DNA of 64,000 nucleotides from Rhodobacter sp. (GCA_013821825.1 PNJK01000009.1:22476-86475), one strand, 5' to 3'. Numbered from the stretch's first letter, positions 37,701 through 45,505 are shown. Notes: generated by a model not told the origin, from the sequence alone. Numbers and translations: made by a program.

Positions 37701-37963
37701 ACAAGCACGGCCTTGGCGCCAGACAACGTGCGCTCGGCATAGGTGTCGACCGAAACCGGGTGCTTCAGCGCGATGATATTGGCCAGCCGCAAGGTCGGGT
37801 GGCCAGCGCCGCCTACCCGACACGCCCGTTCATAACCCGCCGTGAAAGCGCCAAGATCGCTGTCGGAAAACGACAGCACCACCAGATCGGCCGGGTCCTG
37901 ACCCAGGTCGAACGGGGTGTCCGTTTCCTCCAGCCCATGACTTTCGCGGAAGACGACGTGCAT
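34733..37963 (-). CDS. cobN: Cobaltochelatase subunit CobN
   Basis: 1076 residues. Large subunit that inserts cobalt into hydrogenobyrinic acid a,c-diamide; works with the AAA+ pair CobS and CobT, which are not in this window. Typical CobN/magnesium-chelatase-H segments are VHMGAHGTLEWLPGKSVALS, PVIYPFIVNDPGEAAQAKRR, DLWGSATMRTAGEEFAMAL and GAEIAATLDHMAAFAHLAQ. The start is 9 nt after the cobW stop. Confidence 0.95.
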   Translation of the reverse strand: MHVVFRESHGLEETDTPFDLGQDPADLVVLSFSDSDLGAFTAGYERACRVGGAGHPTLRLANIIALKHPVSVDTYAERTLSGAKAVLVRLIGGEAYWPHGLAVLQDMARRQGIALAVLPADGRPDDRLDAISTLPVSTLRRLQALCDQGGAVAAQAALAQLALAAGLYAGPVAGDKTVPEMGFYDPLSGVCSPAPGENPVLVTFYRSYLTAGDTAPIDALITALRRAGFAAYGAFAPSLKADGVADWLRGHLAQRPPVAIVNATAFSAQGADGATPFDAVDCPAFQVALSTARRRNWVASDRGLSPADLAMHVVLPEVDGRLFAGLISHKSPGKRHPELQFSRFAHRADQARIDAVVGRIRAWHRLAVAPAAERSLAVILSTYPGRAHQMAHAVGLDALASVEALLEAMADEGYAVATGRPLPEALTEVIEWPVADYIAELGSLPEPLRADLTAAWGAIEADPSVENGAFRFPAARRGRILVALQPERGEVQGREADYHDLSRVPRHAYVAFYLWLRAQGLHALVHMGAHGTLEWLPGKSVALSDTCWPEALIGPLPVIYPFIVNDPGEAAQAKRRISAVTLGHLPPPMVESRRPPELARLERLLDEYSTADGLDPARRGRLVGAIRDEAATSGVAADLGLPVDATPAEVITRIDRFVCDIKESQFGHGLHVFGQGVGERDGLMAALAGRRVAPGPAGSPNRGRSDVLPTGRNLYSVDPRAVPSRNAHAQGVKLAEELVRRHLQDHGDYPRGLVVDLWGSATMRTAGEEFAMALHLAGLVPRWDEGSARVSGFEILPLALLGRPRIDVTLRVSGLFRDVFPGLAQLFEAGAEALSARDETAEDNPYTLRAARVFGPQPGLYGLGMGTAADSFTDAARAAAGEAWLTASSWAIGADGQSTEDRKGLEARVLGADAFVHAQDLPETDVLVAADYAAHEAGFAAAVARLGGEAPTLYHLDATHPDSPRARTLTEEIARVVRARAANPDWAAGMMNHGYRGGAEIAATLDHMAAFAHLAQAVPPHLFDLYHDATLGRAEVRDFLGRENPAALQAMEDLFRRLRDADLWLTRRNSIAAVLA

Positions 37964-37972
37964 GGTTTTGCC

Positions 37973-39007
37973 TCAGACCCCCAGAACCTTGCGGATCGCC
38001 GCCGGATTGAGGTCGTCATGCTCGGCGATGACGACCAGTTGCGACCGGCGCGGGCCCGCCCCCCAAGGCTTGTCGAACTGCATCCGGACCCGGCCCCCCA
38101 CCGCCTGCACCAGCAGCCGCATCGGCTTGCCGGCCACCGCGACATGACCTTTCACTCTCAGGATCTTCTGTTCCTCAGCCAGCCGGGAGATGGCGGCTGC
38201 AAGGGCCTCGGGGTCGGTCACTTCGGGCAGATCGATCACGACAGAGTCGAAATCGTCGTGCTCGTGGTCGTCCTCGCCGTCATGGTGTGAAGGGCGGGCG
38301 GCCAGATCGTCCTCGGCTGCCGCGCCAAGGCCAAGGATCACCCGCGGGTCGATCACGCCTTCGGTCATTGCGAGCATCGGAACCACCCGGGTCATCTCGG
38401 CGGCAATCACCGCGCGCGCGGCGGCAAGGCCCGCTTCACCGGCAAGATCGGCCTTGGACAGCAGAATCAGGTCGGCGCACAGGATCTGGTCCTCGAACAC
38501 CTCGGACAGCGGTGTCTCGTGGTCCAGCGAAGGATCGGCGGCACGCTGGGCGTCCACCGCTTCCACGTCCGGGGCGAATCGGCCAGCCGCGACCGCCTCG
38601 GCATCGGCAAGCGCGATCACCCCGTCCACGGTGATACGGCTGCGGATCGCGGGCCAGTCGAAGGCCTTGAGCAGCGGCTTCGGGAGAGCCAGGCCAGAGG
38701 TTTCGATCAGGATATGGTCGGGGCGGACCGGCATCGCCATCAGGGCCTCGATCGTCGGGATGAAGTCGTCGGCGACGGTGCAGCAGATGCAACCGTTGGC
38801 CAGCTCGACGATGTTTTCCACCGGGCACATCTCATCCGCGCAGGATTTCAGGATATCGCCATCGACGCCCACCGTGCCGAACTCGTTCACAAGGATCGCC
38901 AGCCGCTTGCCTTGCGGGTTCTGCATCAGATGGCGGATCAATGTGGTCTTTCCGGCCCCCAGAAAGCCGGTGATCACGGTAACGGGGATTTTCGTCAGGT
39001 TGGTCAT
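37973..39007 (-). CDS. cobW: CobW GTPase, putative cobalt metallochaperone
   Basis: 344 residues of the COG0523 G3E GTPase family. P-loop GFLGAGKTTLIRHLM, metal-binding CXCC motif in NGCICCTVADDF, base-specificity region LLSKADLAGE. A histidine/aspartate-rich loop (HHDGEDDHEHDDFD, residues about 240-255) is a metal-binding spacer. The C-terminal CobW domain follows. Position in front of cobN suggests delivery of Co2+ to the chelatase. Confidence 0.93.
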   Translation of the reverse strand: MTNLTKIPVTVITGFLGAGKTTLIRHLMQNPQGKRLAILVNEFGTVGVDGDILKSCADEMCPVENIVELANGCICCTVADDFIPTIEALMAMPVRPDHILIETSGLALPKPLLKAFDWPAIRSRITVDGVIALADAEAVAAGRFAPDVEAVDAQRAADPSLDHETPLSEVFEDQILCADLILLSKADLAGEAGLAAARAVIAAEMTRVVPMLAMTEGVIDPRVILGLGAAAEDDLAARPSHHDGEDDHEHDDFDSVVIDLPEVTDPEALAAAISRLAEEQKILRVKGHVAVAGKPMRLLVQAVGGRVRMQFDKPWGAGPRRSQLVVIAEHDDLNPAAIRKVLGV

Positions 39008-39378
39008 TCGGCGGCCTCATGCGGGGGGAACTGGGGCGGGATACGGGCGATGCTTTGCTTGCGGAAGACAGTCGGTCGGTCGCGCCAGGGGACGATTCCA
39101 TCCACGGTGGCTGCATATTTCTCCGCGCCTTCCAGGATTGCCGGAACGTCGTCAAGCGAAAGGCGGCCGTAGACATAGGACCAACCGCCCGCTTTCGAGA
39201 GCGACACCGCGCAGCCGGTGTTGCAGGCCGACAGGCATTCGACCCCGACGATGCGCACCCCTTCAGGTGCCCCCTCGGCAACCAGCGCGGCATGCAGCCG
39301 CGCTCCGGGGGTGGGCGTGCCCTCCGGTACGGGCTCGCCGGCCTTGCAGGTGGTGCAGACATGAAGTGTTGTGACCAT
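39004..39378 (-). CDS. DUF1636 cysteine-rich, possible metal-binding protein
   Basis: 124 residues from the ATG at 39378, the first gene after the cobalamin riboswitch. It has a thioredoxin-like 2Fe-2S/metal layout: CTTCKAGE at the N-terminus and CLSACNTGCAVSL about 40 residues later, as in DUF1636 proteins known from alphaproteobacterial B12 loci. It overlaps cobW by 4 nt, which hints at a joint role in cobalt handling. Function is not established; the role is inferred from position. Confidence 0.85.
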   Translation of the reverse strand: MVTTLHVCTTCKAGEPVPEGTPTPGARLHAALVAEGAPEGVRIVGVECLSACNTGCAVSLSKAGGWSYVYGRLSLDDVPAILEGAEKYAATVDGIVPWRDRPTVFRKQSIARIPPQFPPHEAAE

Positions 39379-39480
39379 CGCAGCCTTCCATTGGCGAAAG
39401 GGGCGCGGGCCAGAGATGGCGGAAAACCTCCGCCGTCTGCCGGTCGCGGAACACCCCGTCCGCCGGTTCAGTCCTTCGCG

Positions 39481-39656
39481 CTGGCAGGTCTCCCGGCTTG
39501 CGGATCCGGGGGCTTTGGCCCCCTCGGCCCCCCGCCTTCCCGGCCGTGATGGCCAGTGGCACTGGAGACCTCTCCGGTCACGGTCGCGGGGGCGGCTGCG
39601 ATTGAGGCTTTGCAGCCCTGTCGCATTCCCTCTTCGCCTGTCATAAACAGGAACCA
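39481..39656 (-). promoter_or_regulatory. Cobalamin riboswitch upstream of DUF1636-cobW-cobN operon
   Basis: Read on the minus strand the element shows the usual order of adenosylcobalamin-riboswitch blocks: GAGGGAATGCG, GCAGCCGCCCCCGCGACCG, the B12 box TGCCACTGG (39552-39561), GGGAAGGC and the closing GCCGGGAGACCTGCCAG at 39481. It controls the cob operon in cis; high adenosylcobalamin should reduce expression. About 100 nt separate it from the DUF1636 start. Boundaries are approximate. Confidence 0.92.
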
Positions 39657-39666
39657 GCGCCAGCCC

Positions 39667-39695
39667 ACCTGAGGCAGAAAGCCCCTTATTGTCAA
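39667..39695 (-). promoter_or_regulatory. Candidate promoter of the cob operon
   Basis: On the minus strand TTGACA (39690-39695) is followed after 17 nt by TCAGGT, about 10 nt before the 5' edge of the riboswitch. The -35 hexamer is perfect and the -10 is weak. It lies only 15 bases from the divergent cobO start codon. Confidence 0.4.
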
Positions 39696-39709
39696 GGACG
39701 CGACCGACC

Positions 39710-40345
39710 ATGACCGAGATCATAGCGACACCCGATCCCGAAGCCGAGCTTGCGCGCCACGCCTCGAAGATGGCCAAGAAGAAGGCCGCGCGTGACAAGA
39801 TCATGGCCGGGAAGGAAGGCGAGAAAGGGCTGATCATCGTCCATACCGGGGCGGGGAAAGGCAAATCCTCCAGCGGGTTCGGGATGATCCTGCGCTGTGT
39901 GGCGCATGGGATGCCCTGTGCCGTTGTGCAGTTCATCAAGGGCGCATGGGATACCGGCGAGCGGCGGCTTCTGACCACCCACTTCGCCGACCTTTGCCAG
40001 TTCCACGCGATGGGTGAGGGCTTCACCTGGGAGACGCAGGACAAGACCCGCGACATCGCGGCGGCGAAGGCCGGGTGGGAGAAAGCGAAGGAACTGATCC
40101 GCGACCCGTCGATACGGATGGTTCTGCTGGACGAGATCAACATCGCGCTGAGGTATGATTATCTTGACCTCGCAGAAGTGCTGGACTTCCTGCAAACCGA
40201 AAAACCCCCCTTGACGCATGTCGTCCTGACAGGTCGAAATGCGAAGGAGGCACTGATCGAGATGGCGGACCTGGTGACCGAGATGACGCTGGTCAAGCAT
40301 CCGTTCCGGTCGGGCATCAAGGCGCAGATCGGGGTGGAGTTCTGA
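39710..40345 (+). CDS. cobO: Cob(I)alamin adenosyltransferase CobO
   Basis: 211 residues, CobA/CobO/BtuR family. Adds the 5'-deoxyadenosyl group to Co(I) corrinoids. The P-loop is HTGAGKGKSSSGFGM; VVQFIKGAW and LLDEINIALRYDYLD are further conserved blocks. The ATG at 39710 is preferred to the upstream TTG of the track. It is divergent from the riboswitch-controlled operon; the riboswitch is on the other strand, so cobO itself is not controlled by it. Confidence 0.94.
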   Translation: MTEIIATPDPEAELARHASKMAKKKAARDKIMAGKEGEKGLIIVHTGAGKGKSSSGFGMILRCVAHGMPCAVVQFIKGAWDTGERRLLTTHFADLCQFHAMGEGFTWETQDKTRDIAAAKAGWEKAKELIRDPSIRMVLLDEINIALRYDYLDLAEVLDFLQTEKPPLTHVVLTGRNAKEALIEMADLVTEMTLVKHPFRSGIKAQIGVEF

Positions 40346-40434
40346 CCTTCCTCACCGGGGCAGTCTTCGACGCGACGTGAAATCAATGAGTCGACTTTTC
40401 GCCCCAGGAGTCTGGCTTGAATTGGAGAGACGAG

Positions 40435-40581
40435 ATGACGATACGGAAACTCACCGGGCTGGGCCTGCTTCTTGGTATGCTGGCGACAAGCGCCTGCGCA
40501 CCTTTGGTTGTTGGCGGCGCGGCGGCTGTGGTTGCCGATGAGGTCATCGAGCAGGAAAAGGGCGGCGACGGCCTGTTCTGA
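40435..40581 (+). CDS. Small lipoprotein, 48 residues
   Basis: ATG at 40435 with GGAGAG upstream. The peptide MTIRKLTGLGLLLGMLATSA is a lipoprotein signal ending in the lipobox TSAC-A, then APLVVGGAAAVVADEVIEQ and a short charged tail. Very small lipoproteins of this VVGGAAAVVADEV type are familiar in Rhodobacterales; no function is known. Too short for the ORF track. Placed 89 nt after cobO on the same strand. Confidence 0.75.
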   Translation: MTIRKLTGLGLLLGMLATSACAPLVVGGAAAVVADEVIEQEKGGDGLF

Positions 40582-40697
40582 CGGCCAGGTTCGTCGCCTG
40601 ACCTGAAACGGGGTGCCGTCCTCGGGGGCATCGAGCCCCGCTTGGACGGCGTTGCCACGGAGTAGCGTCCGGCATCGTTCCTTTTTCCAACCAAAGA

Positions 40698-40747
40698 CCG
40701 GGGGCTGCTTGCCCCCGGACCCCCAGGGATATTTTTGCAAAGAGGAA
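40698..40747 (+). repeat. Dispersed hairpin plus GATATTTT repeat, copy 2
   Basis: Perfect 8-bp stem CCGGGGGC/GCCCCCGG with loop TGCTT (40698-40718) followed by ACCCCCAGGGATATTTTTG and AAAGAGGAA. It shares the layout of copies 1 and 3 but is shorter between the hairpin and the GATATTTT block. Confidence 0.65.
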
Positions 40748-40898
40748 TGGGACAAGAGGTCCGACACCCCGCCGCCGGGCAGCCTGACTGGCAACCCGGC
40801 ATGCGAGGTGTCTTCCCCTCTGACGGTCATCGGCGTCCCCGCCTGTACCGCCTGACCACCCTTCACCAGAGGCATAAAGAAGCCGTTAACGTTAATGG

Positions 40899-40966
40899 CT
40901 TCCTCTCTGGAAAAATATCCTCGGGGGGTGAGGCGCGTCGGCGCCGAGGGGGGCAGACGGCCCCCC
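40899..40966 (-). repeat. Dispersed hairpin plus GAGGATATTTT repeat, copy 3 (inverted)
   Basis: Read on the minus strand: GGGGGGC-CGTCT-GCCCCCC hairpin, a GC-rich linker beginning TCG and ending CTCA, CCCCCCGAGGATATTTTT, then CCAGAGAGGAAG. Apart from the linker it is almost identical to copy 1 at 6586-6652. Confidence 0.75.
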
Positions 40967-40997
40967 TGCGACGGATTTCGGCGGCACCGGTGGTGGG

Positions 40998-42452
40998 CTA
41001 CTGGGCGCCTCTTGCCAGACCGAGGAGGCGCGAGCAGTCGACATGGGCGGCCAGATGGTCCGCCAGCGTTTCAAGCGTTTCTTCGACCGTCGCATCGTAG
41101 CTTGCGTTGCCTGGCGTCGCGCCAAGGCCCGCGAGAAAGGCTCGGCGGAAGGCGTCTTTTGTGAACATGCCGTGCAGATAGCTGCCCATCACCCTGCCAT
41201 CCGTGCGCTGGGCGCCTTCGGGCTGGCCGTCGACGACAAAGAGAGGGCGGGCGCGGTCCGGGCCTGTCGTCCGGCCGAGGTGGATTTCATAGCCCCTGAC
41301 CATGGTGCCCGAGGCTGGATGAAGGGCGCGGGTTTCGGTCACGCGCTTGTCGGCAGTCATGACGGTGGTCACGTCCAGAAGGCCAAGGCCGGGAACTGCG
41401 CCCGGTTTACCCTCGATCCCGTCAGGATCGGCAATTTCCGTTCCCAGCATTTGATAGCCGCCACAAAGGCCAAGGACCCGTGCGCCGCGCCGCATTGCGG
41501 CGGCGAGGTCGATGTCCCAGCCCTGTTCCCGGAAATGGTGAAGGTCGGCGATGGTGGCCTTGCTGCCCGGCAGGATGATCAGGTCAGCTTCGACCGGCAA
41601 GGGCTGGCCAGGTGGGATGATCTTCAGTGTGACGCCTGGCTCTTGTGCCAGCGGGTCAAGATCGTCGAAGTTGGCGATTCGCGACAGGTGAGGGACGGCG
41701 ATCAGGAAGGCCCCGGTGCCACGCGTACCGCGAAGGTCTGCCGCGTCTTCTGCCGGAAGACGGTGCGCGTGGGGGAACCATGGCACAACACCGAGGCCGG
41801 GCCAGCCGGTACGCTGTTCGATCATCCGGTAGCCATCGTCGAAAAGGCGCCGGTCGCCGCGGAATTTGTTGATCAGGAAGCCCCTGATCATCGCTGCGTC
41901 GGCTTGATCAAGTACTGCCTGCGTCCCGACCAATTGCGCAATCACCCCGCCCCGGTCGATGTCACCAGTCAGGATCACCGGCACATCGGCCGCGCGGGCG
42001 AAGCCCATGTTGGCGATGTCATTGGCCCTCAGGTTGATCTCGGCCGGGCTGCCCGCGCCTTCGACGATGACAAGGTCGGCCGTGGCCATCAACCGCTGGA
42101 AGCTGAAAAGGACCGGGGCGATCAGCTGCGGCTTCAGCGCCGCGTAGTCCGTGGCGCGGACGGTGGTCAGGCGTCTGCCCTGCACGATGACCTGCGCGCC
42201 GGTCTCGGATTCTGGTTTCAAAAGCACGGGGTTCATGTGGACGGTGGGCTGAACCTTGCAGGCGCGGGCCTGCAGGGCCTGGGCGCGGCCGATCTCTCCC
42301 CCATCCGCGACGGCCGCGTTATTCGACATGTTTTGCGGCTTGAAGGGGCGGACCGTCAGCCCCTGCCGGGTGAAAAGCCGGCAAAGCCCCGCAACCAGCA
42401 TGGACTTACCGACGTTCGAGCCGGCGCCCTGGATCATGATGCGCGCGGTCAT
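40998..42452 (-). CDS. cobQ: Cobyric acid synthase CobQ
   Basis: 484 residues. Amidates side chains b, d, e and g of adenosylcobyrinic acid diamide. Start at 42452: [20 protein letters not shown] with its Walker A-like loop opens the domain; [12 protein letters not shown] and [19 protein letters not shown] follow, and the glutaminase domain has [11 protein letters not shown] and the nucleophile in [11 protein letters not shown]. Overlaps btuC by 4 nt and closes the btuDFC-cobQ operon. Confidence 0.95.
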   Translation of the reverse strand: MTARIMIQGAGSNVGKSMLVAGLCRLFTRQGLTVRPFKPQNMSNNAAVADGGEIGRAQALQARACKVQPTVHMNPVLLKPESETGAQVIVQGRRLTTVRATDYAALKPQLIAPVLFSFQRLMATADLVIVEGAGSPAEINLRANDIANMGFARAADVPVILTGDIDRGGVIAQLVGTQAVLDQADAAMIRGFLINKFRGDRRLFDDGYRMIEQRTGWPGLGVVPWFPHAHRLPAEDAADLRGTRGTGAFLIAVPHLSRIANFDDLDPLAQEPGVTLKIIPPGQPLPVEADLIILPGSKATIADLHHFREQGWDIDLAAAMRRGARVLGLCGGYQMLGTEIADPDGIEGKPGAVPGLGLLDVTTVMTADKRVTETRALHPASGTMVRGYEIHLGRTTGPDRARPLFVVDGQPEGAQRTDGRVMGSYLHGMFTKDAFRRAFLAGLGATPGNASYDATVEETLETLADHLAAHVDCSRLLGLARGAQ

Positions 42453-43504
42453 GTCCTGCGCGCCATCAGCCACAGGAAGAACACCCCGCCGATCAGGCCG
42501 GTGACGACACCGATCGGCATGTCCTCGGGCGCCATGATGACCCGAGCAAGGGTGTCGGCCAGGACAAGAAAGATCGCTCCGAACAAGGCCGAAAGCGGCA
42601 GGACGCGGGCATTGTCGCCCCCCGCGATCAGACGGACGAGGTGGGGCATCATCAGGCCGACAAAGCCGATGATGCCGGAAAACGCGACCATGACGCCGGT
42701 TATCAGTGCACCGGCGACGAAGACCGACAGCCGGAAGCGGGCCACGGGGATGCCAAGCGAGGCGGCGGTCTCGTCCCCCAGGCTCATGGCGTTCAGGGCG
42801 CCGGACTGCGACCAGAGCCAGAGGCCCGCGGGAAGGACGACGACAAGGGGGTAGATCAGGTGCGACCACTGGGCAAGGCCTAGGCCGCCGAGCATCCAGA
42901 AGACCACCGTGTGGGTGGCCTTGGGATCGCCAAGGAAAATCAGCACATTGGCTCCGGCCATGATGATGAAGCTGACGGCGACACCGGCAAGCACCAGCCG
43001 GTCCGCACTGGTGGCCCCGGTCAGCCGGGCAGCGGCCAGGACCATGAGGGTTGCCGCAAGAGCGCCCCCGAAGGCCATCAGCGGCACGGTGAGGAGGCCT
43101 AGGAAGAGGCCGGTGTGAAGCAGGGCGGCAATGGCCCCGAACGCCCCTCCCGACGAGATGCCCAGAAGGTGGGGGTCGGCCAAGGGGTTACGGGTGACCG
43201 ACTGCAGGGCGGCGCCGGTGATCCCAAGCCCCGCGCCGACAAGGACGGCCAGAAGAGCGCGGGGGAAACGGATTTCCCAGACGATCGCCTCGCGCCCCGG
43301 GGTCCAGTCGGGGGTGACAATGCCGGGGATCAGGTTGTTGGCAAGGATGCCCCAGACGGTTGAAAGCGGCACGGCGACCGCACCGACCGAGACTGCAAGC
43401 AGGATGACTCCAAGCAGGACCCCGGCGCCGCCCAGACCAGCCGCCGCCGCTCGGGTCAGGCGCAGCGAGCGGCTGATGGGCGTGGCGAGCGGAGTTTCGG
43501 TCAT
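42449..43504 (-). CDS. btuC: Vitamin B12/corrinoid ABC transporter permease (FecCD family)
   Basis: 351 residues with about ten hydrophobic segments. FecCD/BtuC signature blocks: [60 protein letters not shown]. The FecCD family also moves siderophores; the assignment to corrinoid rests on the upstream cobalamin riboswitch and on cobQ in the same operon. Confidence 0.88.
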   Translation of the reverse strand: MTETPLATPISRSLRLTRAAAAGLGGAGVLLGVILLAVSVGAVAVPLSTVWGILANNLIPGIVTPDWTPGREAIVWEIRFPRALLAVLVGAGLGITGAALQSVTRNPLADPHLLGISSGGAFGAIAALLHTGLFLGLLTVPLMAFGGALAATLMVLAAARLTGATSADRLVLAGVAVSFIIMAGANVLIFLGDPKATHTVVFWMLGGLGLAQWSHLIYPLVVVLPAGLWLWSQSGALNAMSLGDETAASLGIPVARFRLSVFVAGALITGVMVAFSGIIGFVGLMMPHLVRLIAGGDNARVLPLSALFGAIFLVLADTLARVIMAPEDMPIGVVTGLIGGVFFLWLMARRT

Positions 43505-43505
43505 C

Positions 43506-44435
43506 TTACTTGGCCCAGAAGCCCGCGATCAGCTTTTCCACTGCGCGGATGTTGCGGGGGCCTGGGGTGGCCTCGACATAGTCCAGCACCACATAGCGGT
43601 CGTTCTTTACCGCGTCGATGTTGGCGAAGGCGGGGTTTGATTCCAGGAAATCGATCTTCTGGTCGGCCGTCACCTCGCCGTAGTTCACGATCACGATGAT
43701 CTCGGGGTTGCGTTCGACCACCGGTTCCCAGGCGACACTGGCCCAGCTTTTCTCAAGATCGTCCATGATGTTGCGGCCGCCTGCCAGACCGATCATCGCG
43801 GTCGGGATGGCGTACTTGCCTGCGGTGAAGGGGGTTTCCTCGCCGCTGTCATAGACGAACACGCGCAGCGGCACCTCGGGGCTTACCTCTGCGGTCATGT
43901 CGGCCAGACGGGCGTTCCAGCCGTCAACCAGCGCTTCGGCACGATCGGACACGCCGAAAATCGCCCCAAGGTTCCGGATGTCGGCATACATGTCCTCGAT
44001 CGAGGCCGCCGACTTCGGGCCGACGAAGATGCAGCTTTCCGTCAGCTCGTAGGTCTTGATGCCGAACGGCTCCAGCGTCTCCGGGGTCACCTCGCCGCCG
44101 ACCTTCATGCCGTAGTTCCAGCCGGCGAAGAAAAAGTCCGGCTCGGCGCCCAGCAGGACCTCGCGGGTGGGGTAGAGGGCCGAAAGCTCGGGCAGTTCGG
44201 CGATGCCTTCGCGAAGTTCTTCGTCCAGCGTCTTCCAGCCGGAAACGCCGGTATAGCCGACCATCTGGTCCCGCAAGCCAAGCGCCAGCATCATCTCGAT
44301 CAGGTTGACGTCATTGGCGATGGCGCGGGCGGGCGGGGCGTCGAAGGTGACCTGCCGGTTGCAGCTTTGAACCGTCACGGGGAAGGCCAATGCCGGTGAG
44401 GCGGTGAAGAGAAAGGCGAAAAGTGCGGCGCGCAT
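43506..44435 (-). CDS. btuF: Corrinoid-binding periplasmic protein (BtuF-like)
   Basis: 309 residues from ATG 44435 with a signal peptide (MRAALFAFLFTASPALAFP). The mature part is a helical-backbone binding protein of the BtuF/FepB type: ARAIANDVNLIEMMLALGLR, VLLGAEPDFFFAGWNYGMK, GRNIMDDLEKSWASV, EIIVIVNYGE. Operon position behind a cobalamin riboswitch supports B12 or cobinamide as ligand. Two nucleotides separate it from btuD upstream and btuC downstream, so the three are co-translated. Confidence 0.85.
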   Translation of the reverse strand: MRAALFAFLFTASPALAFPVTVQSCNRQVTFDAPPARAIANDVNLIEMMLALGLRDQMVGYTGVSGWKTLDEELREGIAELPELSALYPTREVLLGAEPDFFFAGWNYGMKVGGEVTPETLEPFGIKTYELTESCIFVGPKSAASIEDMYADIRNLGAIFGVSDRAEALVDGWNARLADMTAEVSPEVPLRVFVYDSGEETPFTAGKYAIPTAMIGLAGGRNIMDDLEKSWASVAWEPVVERNPEIIVIVNYGEVTADQKIDFLESNPAFANIDAVKNDRYVVLDYVEATPGPRNIRAVEKLIAGFWAK

Positions 44436-44436
44436 G

Positions 44437-45219
44437 TCAGTGTCCTTGAAGGTGAAAGGAAAAGCGGGGGGTGTCGCCGGACCGGTCGACCCGGGCGGCA
44501 ACGTTGAAGGCGGCGGCGATGGTCGCCTCGGACAGCGCCTGATCCGGAGGTGCGTCGGCAATGACGCGGCCCTGCTTCATGATCAGCACCCGGTCGGCGA
44601 ATTCGGCGGCAAGGGTCAGGTCGTGCAGCGTGCAGACAACGGCAAGGCCAAGCCCGCGCAGAAGCCGCAGCAGTTCAAGCTGGTGGCGGATGTCGAGGTG
44701 ATTGGTCGGCTCGTCCAGAATCAGGACCCGGGGTTCCTGTGCCAGCGCCCGGGCCACCATCACCCTCTGGCGCTCGCCGCCCGAAAGCGTGCCGAAACGC
44801 CGGTCGGCCATGGTCACCAGATCCATGCGGAGCAGCGCGGCTTCGACCATCGCCTGATCGCGCAAGCCGGGCCCAAAGCCCTGCCCGAAACCGCCGCGAT
44901 GCGGCAACCGACCCAGGGCGACGATCTGCCGGGCGGTCAGGGCGAAATCGGTCGGCTGTTCCTGCAGCACGGCGGCGACCGTCCGGGCGACTTCGCGCGC
45001 CGGGCGATGCCAGAGGTCGCGGCCGTCCAGCACGACCTTGCCCCGGTGCGGCGCCTGATGCCGATAAAGCAGACGGAGAAGCGAGGATTTGCCGGCCCCG
45101 TTCGCGCCGCAGATCGCCAGCACCTCGCCCGGATGCAGGGAAAAACTGATGTCATGCAGGATGTCCGGTTGCCGCCCCGGCCCCCAGCACACGTTGCAAA
45201 CTTGAAGCAGGGGCGTCAC
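44437..45219 (-). CDS. btuD: Corrinoid ABC transporter ATPase (BtuD-like)
   Basis: Walker A GANGAGKSSLL, signature LSGGERQRVMVARAL, Walker B VLILDEPTNHLD, H-loop CTLHDLTLA. I place the start at the GTG 45219 (VTPLLQVCNV), which fits the family N-terminus and gives 260 residues; the track uses a GTG 14 codons upstream. A 19-codon ORF with a strong Shine-Dalgarno ends in a GTGA overlap with this start, which argues for coupled initiation there. Confidence 0.88.
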   Translation of the reverse strand: MTPLLQVCNVCWGPGRQPDILHDISFSLHPGEVLAICGANGAGKSSLLRLLYRHQAPHRGKVVLDGRDLWHRPAREVARTVAAVLQEQPTDFALTARQIVALGRLPHRGGFGQGFGPGLRDQAMVEAALLRMDLVTMADRRFGTLSGGERQRVMVARALAQEPRVLILDEPTNHLDIRHQLELLRLLRGLGLAVVCTLHDLTLAAEFADRVLIMKQGRVIADAPPDQALSEATIAAAFNVAARVDRSGDTPRFSFHLQGH

Positions 45220-45275
45220 GCGCGCCCCCTTTGCCGGTCGAATGGCGGGGCCGGTGGCCACGCGGGACTAGTCAT
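45216..45275 (-). CDS. Putative 19-codon leader ORF before btuD
   Basis: On the minus strand AAGGAG stands 7 nt before an ATG at 45275, opening MTSPAWPPAPPFDRQRGRA and a stop. The TGA overlaps the btuD GTG (GTGA, 45216-45219). It lies between the cobalamin riboswitch (ending about 45320) and btuD, in the place where the switch would control ribosome access. It could be a leader peptide that couples translation, or a remnant of a shifted N-terminus. Too short for the ORF track. Confidence 0.5.
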   Translation of the reverse strand: MTSPAWPPAPPFDRQRGRA

Positions 45276-45319
45276 CGCAAGCTCCTTCCGGGGCACCCCG
45301 CCCGGCGTTCCGTTGATGC

Positions 45320-45505
45320 GATGGCAGGTCTCCTGACTTCGCGGGTCTGTGCTTCCCCAACCTTCCCGACCCAAAAGGGGCCAGTGGTTTGCAGAGGTCG
45401 CTCGCCGCTTACAGTTGCGGGGGCAGTCACGGGATTCGGCGGCTGATGCCTACACCCCACCCGTGTTCCCTTTTCACCCGGCCGCGCTTTGCTTGGCCGG
45501 GAACC
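45320..45505 (-). promoter_or_regulatory. Cobalamin riboswitch upstream of btuD-btuF-btuC-cobQ
   Basis: Minus-strand blocks: AAAAGGGAACACGGG, GAATCCCGTGACTGCCCCCG, CAACTGTAAGCGGCGAGCG, the B12-box region AACCACTGGCC (45379-45391), GGGAAGG and the closing GAAGTCAGGAGACCTGCCAT at 45320. It matches the adenosylcobalamin riboswitch consensus as well as the first one and controls the transporter-cobQ operon separately. Boundaries are approximate. Confidence 0.93.

Larger units (their letters stand above)
40582..40997. other. Repeat-rich intergenic region between the small lipoprotein and cobQ
   Basis: No gene seen. It holds two members of the hairpin/GATATTTT repeat family in opposite orientations (40698-40747 and 40899-40966) and, between them, a 10-bp perfect palindrome TTAACGTTAA at 40886-40895 inside CCGTTAACGTTAATGG. 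The convergent genes on both sides (lipoprotein plus, cobQ minus) suggest that the hairpins serve as terminators in both directions. Confidence 0.6.

Noticed and set aside
39657-39709. Cobalamin riboswitch controlling cobO
   Set aside because: The conserved blocks and B12 box are in order only on the minus strand, so the element belongs to the DUF1636-cobW operon, not to the divergent cobO.
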